The position numbers and the translations under genes were made by a program. From the NCBI RefSeq assembly GCF_003050835.1, contig NZ_QAOJ01000006.1:186001-250000 (forward strand): a stretch of DNA of 64,000 nucleotides, in the 5' to 3' direction. This DNA comes from Pseudomonas sp. GV071. GTDB lineage: Bacteria > Pseudomonadota > Gammaproteobacteria > Pseudomonadales > Pseudomonadaceae. Each line of letters begins with the position of its first letter. Position 1 is the first letter of the stretch. Positions 35,881 through 44,093 of this stretch are shown in pieces. The notes beneath the pieces were generated by a model. The model searched no databases. It worked only from the letters and a program-made list of their open reading frames with translations, and had not been told where the DNA came from.

Positions 35881-36207
35881 TTGGCCATTCACTTCTCCGC
35901 GTCCCAAGACAGTGTTGCATGTGGACGCACAGGCGCGAGCCTGACCAGCACTCAGGACGTCACCCAGGTTTCATGCAAGTTGTGCCAGCGCTCGCTGGAA
36001 AAAGGCGCCGTCGAGCCGGTGCGCAAGACCCCGAGCCTCGCCGACCTGCGTGCCGCGGCAAAAGCGGCGAAGGCTGCACAAGCGGCCGCCGAGCAAGCCA
36101 AACCGGCCACCCTCAGCCCGCGCGCCGAATGGCAGCAGCGCCTGGCACAAATGCCGGGTAAGAACCGCCTGCCACGTGGCATCGCCGCGCGCCAAGGGTT
36201 TATCTGA
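35881..36207 (+). CDS. Small conserved-looking protein with zinc-ribbon-like cysteines, TTG start
   Basis: A 108-residue protein. No ATG fits; TTG 35881 has GGAG nine bases ahead and is taken as the start. The N-terminal part carries His4, Cys14 in VACGR and a CxxC in VSCKLC, a pattern that resembles treble-clef or zinc-ribbon proteins. Residues 52-80 are an alanine- and lysine-rich helix (ADLRAAAKAAKAAQAAAEQA), and the end is basic. It could bind RNA or DNA. A perfect hairpin follows the stop. The function is unknown. Confidence 0.72.
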   Translation: MAIHFSASQDSVACGRTGASLTSTQDVTQVSCKLCQRSLEKGAVEPVRKTPSLADLRAAAKAAKAAQAAAEQAKPATLSPRAEWQQRLAQMPGKNRLPRGIAARQGFI

Positions 36208-36214
36208 TAGTCAT

Positions 36215-36236
36215 GGACCGCAGCACGCTGCGGTCC
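36215..36236. terminator. Hairpin between convergent genes, possible terminator
   Basis: GGACCGCAG (36215-36223), loop CACG, CTGCGGTCC (36228-36236) is a perfect 9-base stem right after the zinc-ribbon-like gene and before the convergent cyclase stop. The following TTATC is short of a true T run, so termination may be partial. Confidence 0.55.
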
Positions 36237-36262
36237 TTATCGGTACGGTTCGCGTGCCTCAC

Positions 36263-37069
36263 TCAAGGCAAAATCGCGAACACCCGCGCGGGAAACCCCG
36301 TGCCCTTTTCGATCTTGGGAAAACTGACTACTGCCAACGCGCCAGCCTCTGGCACCTGGTCGAGGTTGGCCAGCAGTTCGATCTGGTAGTGGTTTTTGCT
36401 GAGGATGTACGACTCCAGCGAGTAGTCATCTTTGCTGGTGGCAAGGCCTGGATCGGTATCGGTGGTTTCATGCCCTGAAGCTGTGATCTTGCGGGTCTCG
36501 TACAAGTACACCAGCACCTCTTTGCTCCAGCCCGGATAGTGGGCCACGCCCTGGGCGTCGGCGTTCTGGATCTTTTCCTGGCTGGGCCAGCGCTTGGACC
36601 AATCGCTGCGCAGCGCCACGAAGGCGCCGGCGGGAATCGTGCCGTGGCGTTTTTCCCAGGCCTTCACATCGTCGAGGGTTACCGTGTAGTCCGGGTTCTT
36701 CTCGGCCTGGCTGTGAATGTCCAACACCACCAGCGGCAGCAGTTGCTCCTTCACCGGAATCTCATCGACCGTGCGCAGGCCCTTGTGGAAGTGCGCGGGC
36801 GGGTCGACGTGGGTGCCCCACTGGCCGACATGGGAATACAGGTCGACCTGGAAGCCATCCTTGTCGATGGTGTAGAGGGTTTTGCGCTGCGCCGGCTCGA
36901 AGCCTTTCCAGTGCGGAATCTGCTCGTTGTAGCTGTGGGTCAGGTCCACCCAGGTGTGGCTCTTGAGCGAGTCGTAAACCTTCCACAAACCGGGTTCGGC
37001 GGCGCCGGCCGGCAGGGCATACAGCGGCAGCAAAGCGGTGGCGGTTATCGCCAGGGTGCGCAATGACAT
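36263..37069 (-). CDS. Exported cyclase-family (kynurenine-formamidase-like) hydrolase
   Basis: A 268-residue protein with an N-terminal signal peptide (cleavage after GAA, near residue 23) and the cyclase/KynB fold. The metal-binding signature is seen in SHVGQWGTHVDPPAHF (near residue 80), with a later SGHETTDTDPG helping the site. The start at 37069 follows GAGAGGA. Cytosolic homologues hydrolyse N-formylkynurenine or isatin; export to the periplasm is less common and means the substrate differs. It is divergent from an AhpD-like gene. Confidence 0.87.
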   Translation of the reverse strand: MSLRTLAITATALLPLYALPAGAAEPGLWKVYDSLKSHTWVDLTHSYNEQIPHWKGFEPAQRKTLYTIDKDGFQVDLYSHVGQWGTHVDPPAHFHKGLRTVDEIPVKEQLLPLVVLDIHSQAEKNPDYTVTLDDVKAWEKRHGTIPAGAFVALRSDWSKRWPSQEKIQNADAQGVAHYPGWSKEVLVYLYETRKITASGHETTDTDPGLATSKDDYSLESYILSKNHYQIELLANLDQVPEAGALAVVSFPKIEKGTGFPARVFAILP

Positions 37070-37131
37070 CTGTTCCTCTCCTTGGTAGCGTTGAAACACG
37101 TCGACCAATGAAAAATATTAGGAATAAGAAC

Positions 37132-37527
37132 ATGACGTCCAAGCACTTTATCGAATATGAAAATGCCAATTCGCGTGTACGCGCGGTCTACGACGACATC
37201 AAGCAAACGCGCCAGGTCGACCAGGTGAACAACTTCTGGAAATGCCTGGCCGCCCACCCCGACAACCTCGAACGCACCTGGCAAAGCCTCAAGCAAGTGA
37301 TGGCCCCCGGCGCCCTGGATGCGCTGACCAAAGAGCTGATTTACGTGGCCGTCAGCGTCACCAACAACTGCCAGTACTGCATCGCCTCGCACACCGCCAG
37401 CGCGCGCAAGGCCGGTATGACCGATGAGATGTTTGGCGAACTGCAGGCGGTGATCGGCATGGCCAACGAAACCAACCGCCTGGCCGTTGGTTACCGCGTG
37501 CCGGTGGATGACGCGTTCAAGGACTGA
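37132..37527 (+). CDS. Carboxymuconolactone-decarboxylase/AhpD-like protein
   Basis: A 131-residue protein of the AhpD-like superfamily. The active-site CxxC-x-x-H is seen in CQYCIASHTAS near residue 82, so it is likely to be a thiol peroxidase-type or alkylhydroperoxidase protein rather than a true decarboxylase. The start ATG 37132 follows AGGA; ATG 37108 is an alternative. It is divergent from the exported cyclase and convergent with an HxlR gene. Confidence 0.88.
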   Translation: MTSKHFIEYENANSRVRAVYDDIKQTRQVDQVNNFWKCLAAHPDNLERTWQSLKQVMAPGALDALTKELIYVAVSVTNNCQYCIASHTASARKAGMTDEMFGELQAVIGMANETNRLAVGYRVPVDDAFKD

Positions 37528-37544
37528 GCGATTTCGCCGAGCCG

Positions 37545-38000
37545 CTAGGCCTCGACCTTGATCACCTGGGTATCTGCCGCCAGCACCGGCGCGCCGTCGC
37601 GGGTCGTCGGCGTCAGCGGCGCCAGCGTTTGCCCGGTGCGGGTGTCCACCAGCTGCGAGTGCATCTCGCCTTCGGCAAACAGTTGTCCCTCGCCCCATTG
37701 CCGTAACGCCACCAGCAGCGGGAACAGGCGCTCGCCGCGCGCCGTCAGCACGTATTCCTGATACGCACTGCCAGCGGCCACGGGGCGGGTGGTGAGGATG
37801 TCAGCCTGGACCAGTTGACGCAGCCGGTCGGCGAGAATATTGCGAGCCACCCCAAGGCTGCGCTGGAAATCGCTGAAACGGTGAGTGCCGTCGAAGGCAT
37901 CACGCACGATCAACAGCGACCACCGATCACCGATCAGATCAACAGAGCGGGCCACTGGACAGTGTTCTACCGGCTCGACTGGGGTATTGGGCATGGGCAT
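37545..38000 (-). CDS. HxlR-family transcriptional regulator
   Basis: A 151-residue HxlR protein. HCPVARSVDLIGDRWSLLIV (near residue 13) carries the family's N-terminal Cys, and FSDFQRSLGVARNILADRLR is the helix-turn-helix. The C terminus is longer than usual and beta-rich. It is divergent from an MFS exporter, with a perfect palindrome next to the exporter start, so it is very likely the local repressor or activator. Confidence 0.9.
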   Translation of the reverse strand: MPMPNTPVEPVEHCPVARSVDLIGDRWSLLIVRDAFDGTHRFSDFQRSLGVARNILADRLRQLVQADILTTRPVAAGSAYQEYVLTARGERLFPLLVALRQWGEGQLFAEGEMHSQLVDTRTGQTLAPLTPTTRDGAPVLAADTQVIKVEA

Positions 38001-38061
38001 TCCTGGCAGGTCGTAATGGACGCTTTGGTTGCACTTTAAAACCAGAACGCCTAGCCTTCAA

Positions 38062-38082
38062 ATGGTTTTAATTTGAAACCAT
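38062..38082. promoter_or_regulatory. Probable HxlR operator before the MFS exporter
   Basis: ATGGTTT (38062-38068), a 7-base spacer, AAACCAT (38076-38082) form an exact inverted repeat ending 9 bases before the MFS start and 62 bases before the HxlR start. A related half (TTTGGTT/AAAACC) occurs near 38020-38043. The position suggests autoregulation and control of the exporter. Confidence 0.65.
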
Positions 38083-38091
38083 GTGAAGCCC

Positions 38092-39300
38092 ATGAACAGT
38101 GCATGCCCCGCGTTATCCCCCGCCGCCCCACCCGTCCAGGCAACCACCCCGCGCGCCCTGGTGCTGCTGTTCGCGGTGGCCAGCGGATTAAGCGTGGCCA
38201 ATGTGTATTACGCCCAGCCATTGCTGGATGCCCTGGCGCGCGACTTTGCCATCAGCTCCAGCGCCGTTGGCGGGGTGATCACGGCGACGCAACTGGGCTG
38301 TGGGTTATCGCTGTTGTTCCTGGTGCCATTGGGTGATCGGCTGGATCGCCGTCGCCTGTTGCTCGCTCAGTTGCTGGCCCTGGTTGTAGCGCTGGCGACC
38401 GTCGCCCTGGCGAGCAACACCGGCCTGTTGTTGCTCGGCATGCTGGCCATCGGTCTGCTCGGCACCGCCATGACCCAAGGCCTGATCGCCCTCGCCGCCA
38501 GCACCGCCTCGGTCGCTGAACAAGGGCGGGTGGTGGGCACTGCCCAGAGCGGTGTGTTTATCGGCCTGCTGCTGGCTCGGGCGTACGCCGGAACGGTCAG
38601 CGACCTCGGCGGCTGGCGCAGCGTCTATGCACTGGCGGCGCTGCTGATGCTGGCCCTGGCTTGGCTGCTGTGGCGCCGGCTGCCGAACTCGAAAGGCCAG
38701 ACGACGAACATCAGCTACCGGCAGCTACTGGTGTCGATGCTCGGCTTGTTGCGCCATGACCGGATGTTGCACACCCGCGGCATGCTGGCACTGTTCATGT
38801 TCGCCGCGTTGAATATTTTCTGGAGCGCCCTGGTGCTGCCGCTGAGCGCACCGCCCTATGGCTTCTCCCACAGCCAGATCGGCGCCTTTGGCCTGGTCGG
38901 GGTGGTGGGAGCACTGGCCGCCTTTCGCGCTGGCGCCTGGGCCGACCGTGGTTTTGCCCAGCGCACCAGCGGCGTCGCGCTGCTGGTCTTGCTGCTGGCC
39001 TGGGCGCCGTTGGCGCTGATGGGCCAGTCGCTGTGGGCGCTGGTGCTGGGCATCATCTTGCTCGACCTTGGCGGCCAGGCCCTGCACGTGACCAACCAGA
39101 GCCTGATCCTGCGTAACCACGCCGATGCACCTGGGCGGCTGATCGGCTTGTACATGCTGTTCTACGCCGTCGGCAGCGGTATCGGCGCCCTGGCCAGCAC
39201 CCTGACCTTTGCCCACTTCGGCTGGTACGGCGTGTGCCTGCTGGGCGCCGCCGTGTGCCTGCTGGCGCTGATTTTCTGGGCGAGCACGCGTGCGCGATAG
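38092..39300 (+). CDS. MFS transporter, drug/metabolite efflux type
   Basis: A 402-residue major facilitator with 12 membrane segments. The motif A loop between segments 2 and 3 is VPLGDRLDRRRLLLAQ, and segment 1 reads ASGLSVANVYYAQPLLDALA, a pattern typical of the YgaY/YnfM-like efflux group. The start ATG 38092 is chosen; GTG 38083 is possible. Regulation by the divergent HxlR gene is likely, through the palindrome at 38062. The substrate is unknown. Confidence 0.9.
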   Translation: MNSACPALSPAAPPVQATTPRALVLLFAVASGLSVANVYYAQPLLDALARDFAISSSAVGGVITATQLGCGLSLLFLVPLGDRLDRRRLLLAQLLALVVALATVALASNTGLLLLGMLAIGLLGTAMTQGLIALAASTASVAEQGRVVGTAQSGVFIGLLLARAYAGTVSDLGGWRSVYALAALLMLALAWLLWRRLPNSKGQTTNISYRQLLVSMLGLLRHDRMLHTRGMLALFMFAALNIFWSALVLPLSAPPYGFSHSQIGAFGLVGVVGALAAFRAGAWADRGFAQRTSGVALLVLLLAWAPLALMGQSLWALVLGIILLDLGGQALHVTNQSLILRNHADAPGRLIGLYMLFYAVGSGIGALASTLTFAHFGWYGVCLLGAAVCLLALIFWASTRAR

Positions 39301-39382
39301 GCCTTTCTGAATGCAGTCGTCGCAGGTGCATCGCCCCCCGCCGCTGGTGGCCAGCTAACCCGCTGGCCCAGCGCACTGTTAC

Positions 39383-40405
39383 TTATAGGTGATCGGCGTC
39401 GACCACCGCCTGCGCAAAGGCTTGCGGTGCTTCTTGCGGCAGGTTGTGGCCGATGCCGCCGCTGATCAGACGGTACTCGTACTTGCCAGTGAAGCGTTTG
39501 GCGTAAGCCTCGGCCGGTGGATGGGGGGCGCCGTTGGCGTCGCCTTCAAGGGTGATGGTCGGCACTTTGATCGATGGGAAGCTCGCCAGTTTTTGCTCCA
39601 GCGCCTCGTACTGCGCTTCGCCCTTGATCAGGTTCAACCGCCAGCGGTAGTTGAAGATCGACACGGCAACGTGGTCGGGGTTCTGCAACGAAGCGGCGCT
39701 GCGCTCGTAGGTGGCGTCGTCGAAATTCCATTTCGGTGAAGCCAGCTTCCAGATCAGCTTGGCGAAGTCGTGGGTGTTTTTCTCATAGCCTTGGCGGCCG
39801 CGTTCGGTGGCGAAGTAGAACTGGTACCACCACTGCAATTCCGCCTCGGGTGACAACGGCGCCTTGCCCGCCTCCTGGCTACCGATCAGGTAACCGCTGA
39901 CCGCCACCAACGCCTTGACCCGCTCCGGCCAGAGCGCGGCAACGATGTCGGCGGTGCGTGCGCCCCAGTCGTAACCGGCGAGTACCGCCTGGTCGATTTT
40001 CAATGCATCCATAAAGGCGATCAGGTCGCTGGCCAGGGCTGCCGGCTGGCCGTTGCGCACGGTGCTGGCGGAGAGAAAACGGGTGTCGCCATAACCGCGC
40101 GACGACGGAATCAGCACCCGATAGCCCTGCTCGGCCAAGGCCGGCGCCACGTCGGTGTAGCTGTGAATATCGTAGGGCCAGCCGTGCAGCAGAATCACCA
40201 CCGGGCCCTCGGCCGGGCCGAGCTCGGCATAGGACACTTCCAGCACGCCCGCCTTGACCTGCTTGAGCGCGCCGAACGATGTGTGGCTGCCGACGGTGAT
40301 CGGCGCAAGGGTGGTGGCCGGCAGCTCGGCGGCCTGAACGCTGAGGGCGCCGGCTTGCAGCAGGGCAACGGTGAGCAACGATTTCAGTAGGCGAGTATTC
40401 ATCAT
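39383..40405 (-). CDS. Exported epoxide-hydrolase-like alpha/beta hydrolase
   Basis: A 340-residue hydrolase with an N-terminal signal peptide (MMNTRLLKSLLTVALLQAG, cleavage after VQA). The oxyanion motif is HGWPYDIHSY, the nucleophile Asp sits in LAGYDWGART, and the His in GIGHNLPQE, as in epoxide hydrolases and haloalkane dehalogenases. The start at 40405 follows GGAG. Upstream at 40469-40536 is an operator module shared with the DipZ/two-component locus, which ties the gene to that system. The periplasmic substrate is not known. Confidence 0.88.
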   Translation of the reverse strand: MMNTRLLKSLLTVALLQAGALSVQAAELPATTLAPITVGSHTSFGALKQVKAGVLEVSYAELGPAEGPVVILLHGWPYDIHSYTDVAPALAEQGYRVLIPSSRGYGDTRFLSASTVRNGQPAALASDLIAFMDALKIDQAVLAGYDWGARTADIVAALWPERVKALVAVSGYLIGSQEAGKAPLSPEAELQWWYQFYFATERGRQGYEKNTHDFAKLIWKLASPKWNFDDATYERSAASLQNPDHVAVSIFNYRWRLNLIKGEAQYEALEQKLASFPSIKVPTITLEGDANGAPHPPAEAYAKRFTGKYEYRLISGGIGHNLPQEAPQAFAQAVVDADHL

Positions 40406-40468
40406 GATTCTCCGGTTCCGATGGCGAGCGGCTCGTGCCGTCTCGATGGGGCTATTGGACGGCGCTGA

Positions 40469-40536
40469 GGTATCTGCCATGTGTCAGCAACGGCGGCGAA
40501 CGCAACGTTGGGTATCTGTAAGGGCTGTAGATACAC
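40469..40536. promoter_or_regulatory. Operator module 1, shared with the two-component locus
   Basis: GGTATCTG at 40469-40476 and 40511-40518 (42 bases apart), and AGATACA starting at 40529 (18 bases after the second). TGTGTC lies 11 bases into the module. The same elements at the same spacings occur at 41842-41909. It lies 64 bases before the secreted hydrolase start. A likely binding site for the response regulator at 41998. Confidence 0.7.
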
Positions 40537-40553
40537 AGCGATACATTCGTTCT

Positions 40554-41774
40554 TCACGGCTGGCTGCGTTGCGCTTTGGCTTCGGCCAGCAGCGCCTGAA
40601 TCGCCTGTTCCTGGGCGGCATAGGCACCCTCGCCAAAGTGGCTGTACCGCACCTGGCCGTTGGCATCGATCAGGTAATGGGCCGGCCAGTACAGGTTGTT
40701 GAAGGCGCGCCAGATCCGGTAGTCGTTGTCCACCGCCACCGGGTAGGTGATGCCCAGATTGCGCACCTGCTCTTGCACATTGGCCAGCACCCGCTCGAAA
40801 CCGTACTCGGGAGTGTGCACGCCGATCACCACCAGGCCGTCCTTTTCATAGCGCTGCGCCCACTGCTTCACGTAGGGCAAGGTGTGCTGGCAGTTGATGC
40901 AGTCGAAGGTCCAGAAATCCACCAGCACCACTTTGCCACGCAGTGATTCGGCGCTCAGTTCCGGCGAGTTCAGCCACTGCACCGCGCCGTCCAGCGATGG
41001 CATCGGGCCCTGGTTGGCCAGCTCCGGCATCGGCTGCGCCTGCACCTTGCTCACCAGGTGATCGAGCGCGCTGGTCACCGCCTTCAGCACGCTCTGCTCC
41101 AGACCATTGGCAACCTGCGACGAGGTGCCGGCGAGCAACGCCTGACTGCTGCCCGAGGCAATTGCCAAGGCGGTCAACAGCACCCCGCCTCCGACCACCC
41201 GCCGCACGCCACTGAGCACGGGCAACGACACCCGTAAGCGGTTGACCAGGCCCTTGCCCGCCAGAATCAGCGCTCCCAGCGACACCGCGCTGCCCAGGCC
41301 ATAGACCAGTAACAACACACTGGTTTGCGCATTGGCGCCCTGCAGCATGGCGCCGCTCAGAATCACCCCGAGAATCGGCCCGGCGCAGGGTGCCCAGAGC
41401 AAACCGGTGGCCACGCCCAGACCCACCGAGGCCAGCGGGCCGGTCAAGCGTTTGGCCCCGGGATCAAGCCGATTACCCAGCGCCACCAAGGGCCGCGCCA
41501 GCCAGGTCGCCACCCGCGTCGACAGCAGCGACAAGGCAAACACCACCATCACCAGCAGCGCCAGGTAACGGCCGCCCTGGCTGGCCTGCGCCACCCAGCC
41601 ACTGCTGACCACCGCCAGGCTCGACACCGCGGCAAAGGTCATGGCCATGCCGACCAGGGTCAGCACAATCGAGGCCCGCGACTGGTTGGCGCGAGCAAAT
41701 AGAAACGGCACCACCGGCAAGATGCAGGGGCTGAGCACGGTCAACAGACCGCCGAGAAATGCGATAAGCAACAT
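40554..41774 (-). CDS. DipZ-like protein: CcdA membrane domain fused to a thioredoxin-like domain
   Basis: A 406-residue protein. Residues about 1-235 are a CcdA/DsbD-type six-helix membrane domain (TVLSPCILPVVPFLFA and LLWAPCAGPILGV carry the paired cysteines). About 265-406 is a TlpA-like thioredoxin domain with FDCINCQHTLPY (CxxC at residues 292-295). It moves electrons from the cytoplasm to periplasmic thiols. The start at 41774 follows GGAGG. It is divergent from a response regulator gene and shares the operator module, so it is probably regulated by that two-component system. DipZ is the closest named family; a thiol-redox defence role is inferred. Confidence 0.9.
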   Translation of the reverse strand: MLLIAFLGGLLTVLSPCILPVVPFLFARANQSRASIVLTLVGMAMTFAAVSSLAVVSSGWVAQASQGGRYLALLVMVVFALSLLSTRVATWLARPLVALGNRLDPGAKRLTGPLASVGLGVATGLLWAPCAGPILGVILSGAMLQGANAQTSVLLLVYGLGSAVSLGALILAGKGLVNRLRVSLPVLSGVRRVVGGGVLLTALAIASGSSQALLAGTSSQVANGLEQSVLKAVTSALDHLVSKVQAQPMPELANQGPMPSLDGAVQWLNSPELSAESLRGKVVLVDFWTFDCINCQHTLPYVKQWAQRYEKDGLVVIGVHTPEYGFERVLANVQEQVRNLGITYPVAVDNDYRIWRAFNNLYWPAHYLIDANGQVRYSHFGEGAYAAQEQAIQALLAEAKAQRSQP

Positions 41775-41841
41775 GGGGTTTCCTCCAGCGTTGGCAACAA
41801 GCGCCACGGTTCGGCGCGATGGCTGCATTGCAGGCCCTGGA

Positions 41842-41909
41842 GGTATCTGTTGTGTGTCGGCAATGGCCGCGTGTGTCGCCGCAGGTATCTGCCGGCCCGG
41901 CAGATACAC
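41842..41909. promoter_or_regulatory. Operator module 2 between the DipZ-like and response regulator genes
   Basis: GGTATCTG at 41842-41849 and 41884-41891 (42 bases apart) and AGATACA starting at 41902 (18 bases after the second); TGTGTC is 11 bases in. The second and third elements form a perfect inverted repeat with 11-base arms, GTATCTGCCGG and CCGGCAGATAC, around one base (41885-41907). It sits 68 bases before the DipZ-like start and 89 bases before the regulator start, so it can serve both. Confidence 0.75.
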
Positions 41910-41997
41910 AACCCTACAAACCCCACTGGCAAGGTCGCGCCGCCTGGGTAGACTGCACCTCATCAAATCGGCCGCAGCAAAAGCAGAGGCAGCAGTT

Positions 41998-42741
41998 ATG
42001 GAGCACCACGTTGATCACGTGCTGATCGTTGACGACGACCGTGAGATTCGCGAGCTGGTGGGCAACTACCTGAAGAAAAACGGCATGCGCACCACCCTGG
42101 CCGCCGATGGCCGGCAGATGCGCGCGTTTCTCGAAGCGGGCCAGGTGGACCTGATCGTGCTCGACATCATGCTGCCCGGCGACGACGGCCTGCTGCTCTG
42201 CCGCGAACTGCGCGCCGGTAAACACCGCGCCACGCCAGTGCTGATGCTCACTGCCCGCGACGATGAAACCGACCGCATCGTCGGCCTGGAAATGGGTGCC
42301 GACGACTACCTGGTGAAACCCTTTTCCGCCCGCGAGCTGCTGGCACGGATCAACGCTGTGCTGCGCCGCACCCGCATGCTGCCGCCGAACCTGGTGGTCA
42401 GCGAACAGTCGCGTCTGTTGGCCTTCGGTAGCTGGCGCCTGGACACCACCGCGCGCCACCTGCTCGACCCGAACGACACCGTGGTCGCCCTCAGCGGCGC
42501 CGAGTACCGTCTGCTGCGGGTGTTCCTCGACCACCCGCAACGGGTGCTCAGTCGCGACCAATTGCTCAACCTCACCCAAGGCCGCGAAGCCGACCTGTTC
42601 GACCGCTCCATCGACCTGTTGGTCAGTCGCCTGCGCCAACGCCTGCTCGATGACGCCCGCGAACCGGCGTACATCAAAACCGTGCGCAGCGAAGGCTATG
42701 TGTTCAGTTTTGCCGTGCAACTGCTGGAGCCCAGCGCATGA
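41998..42741 (+). CDS. OmpR-type two-component response regulator
   Basis: A 247-residue regulator. The start at ATG 41998 (MEHHVDHVLIVDDDREI) follows AGAGG. The receiver domain (about 7-118) has the phospho-acceptor Asp56 in VLDIMLPGDDG, Thr in LMLTARDD and Lys in YLVKPFS. The winged-helix output domain (about 145-240) ends with the DRSIDLLVSRLRQRL recognition region. It overlaps the kinase gene by four bases. The operator modules at 40469 and 41842 are probable targets; the signal is unknown. Confidence 0.95.
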   Translation: MEHHVDHVLIVDDDREIRELVGNYLKKNGMRTTLAADGRQMRAFLEAGQVDLIVLDIMLPGDDGLLLCRELRAGKHRATPVLMLTARDDETDRIVGLEMGADDYLVKPFSARELLARINAVLRRTRMLPPNLVVSEQSRLLAFGSWRLDTTARHLLDPNDTVVALSGAEYRLLRVFLDHPQRVLSRDQLLNLTQGREADLFDRSIDLLVSRLRQRLLDDAREPAYIKTVRSEGYVFSFAVQLLEPSA

Positions 42742-44036
42742 GGCGTTGGCTGCCCCGCACGCTGGCCGCGCGCCTGTCGCTGATCTTTCTGCTGAGCCTG
42801 GTGCTGGCCCACGGGCTGTCGTTCGGCCTGCAAACCTTCGAGCGCTACAACAGCGCCCGCACCCTGATGCTGAGCAACTTCGAACGCGACATCGCCACCG
42901 CCGTGGCGATTCTCGAGCGTTTGCCGGCCACTGAACGCCCGGCCTGGCTGGCGCGCCTGGAGCGGCCCAACTACCGCTACCAACTGGACGACGGCCAGCC
43001 CGGCACGCCGATGCTCAACGCCAGCGAATCGGTGTCGGTGCGCACCATCCTCGCCACCCTCGGCCCGGCGTACCACATCAGTTTCCAGACCATCGCCGAC
43101 AGCCGCCCGCACTACCAAGCGCACCTGCAACTCAACGACGGCCAGCCGCTGACCATCGACGTGCGCCCCTCGATCATGCCGATTTCGCCCTGGTTGCCGG
43201 TGCTATTAGTGGCGCAGCTGCTGCTGCTGGTGCTGTGCACCTGGCTGGCGGTGCGCACCGCCCTCGCCCCCCTCACCCGCCTGGCCCGCGCCGTCGACAA
43301 CCTGGACCTCAAACGCCCCGCCGCCCCCCTGGATGAAAGCGGCCCCAGCGAAGTGGCCTATGCCGCCGTAGCCTTCAACAGCATGCAAGCGCGCATCGCT
43401 GCCTACGTGAAAGAGCGCGTGCAACTGCTCGCCGCCATCTCCCATGACCTGCAAACCCCGATTACCCGCATGAAACTGCGCGTCGAGTTCATGGACGACA
43501 GCGCCGACAAAGACAAACTCAGCAACGACCTCAGCGAAATGCAGCACCTGGTCAAAGAAGGCGTGGCCTACGCACGCAGCACCGAACCGTCCAGCGAACC
43601 ACCGCTGCGCCTGCAACTGGAGCCGTTCCTGCAAAGCCTGGTGTTCGACTACGCCGACATGGGCAAAAACGTGCAGTTGCTGGCCAGCGCCGACGCCGTG
43701 CTGCACACCCGCCCGCAAGCCCTGCGCCGGCTGCTCACCAACCTGATCGACAACGCGCTGAAATTTGCCGGCGCCGCCGAACTGAACGTCAGCCAGAACG
43801 CCAACGGTCTCTGGTTGCTGCAAGTACTGGATCGCGGCCCCGGCATTCCCGAGCAGGAACTGGCCGACGTGCTCAAACCCTTCTACCGCCTGGAAAGCTC
43901 ACGCAACCGCGACACCGGCGGCACTGGCCTGGGCCTGGCAATTGCCGTGCAACTGGCGGCCAGCCTGGGCAGTGGCTTGCGCCTGCGCAACCGTGAGGGG
44001 GGTGGGTTGTGTGCCGAGTTCGAGTTGCTGTATTGA
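42738..44036 (+). CDS. Two-component sensor histidine kinase
   Basis: A 432-residue membrane kinase paired with the upstream regulator (ATGA overlap at 42738-42741). Membrane segments lie near residues 13-33 and 155-175 and bracket a roughly 120-residue periplasmic sensor. HAMP follows, then the dimerisation helix with His236 in ISHDLQTPITRM. The ATP domain has the N box LTNLIDNALKFAG, G1 DRGPGIP and G2 GTGLGLAIAVQL. It should autophosphorylate His236 and pass phosphate to Asp56 of the regulator. The pairing with a DipZ-like protein hints at a periplasmic redox or envelope signal. Confidence 0.94.
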   Translation: MRRWLPRTLAARLSLIFLLSLVLAHGLSFGLQTFERYNSARTLMLSNFERDIATAVAILERLPATERPAWLARLERPNYRYQLDDGQPGTPMLNASESVSVRTILATLGPAYHISFQTIADSRPHYQAHLQLNDGQPLTIDVRPSIMPISPWLPVLLVAQLLLLVLCTWLAVRTALAPLTRLARAVDNLDLKRPAAPLDESGPSEVAYAAVAFNSMQARIAAYVKERVQLLAAISHDLQTPITRMKLRVEFMDDSADKDKLSNDLSEMQHLVKEGVAYARSTEPSSEPPLRLQLEPFLQSLVFDYADMGKNVQLLASADAVLHTRPQALRRLLTNLIDNALKFAGAAELNVSQNANGLWLLQVLDRGPGIPEQELADVLKPFYRLESSRNRDTGGTGLGLAIAVQLAASLGSGLRLRNREGGGLCAEFELLY

Positions 44037-44093
44037 ACGCTCCTACCCTTGCATCCCCCCGTGACCAGGTGCACATGAGGTGCGCCAAAGCGC

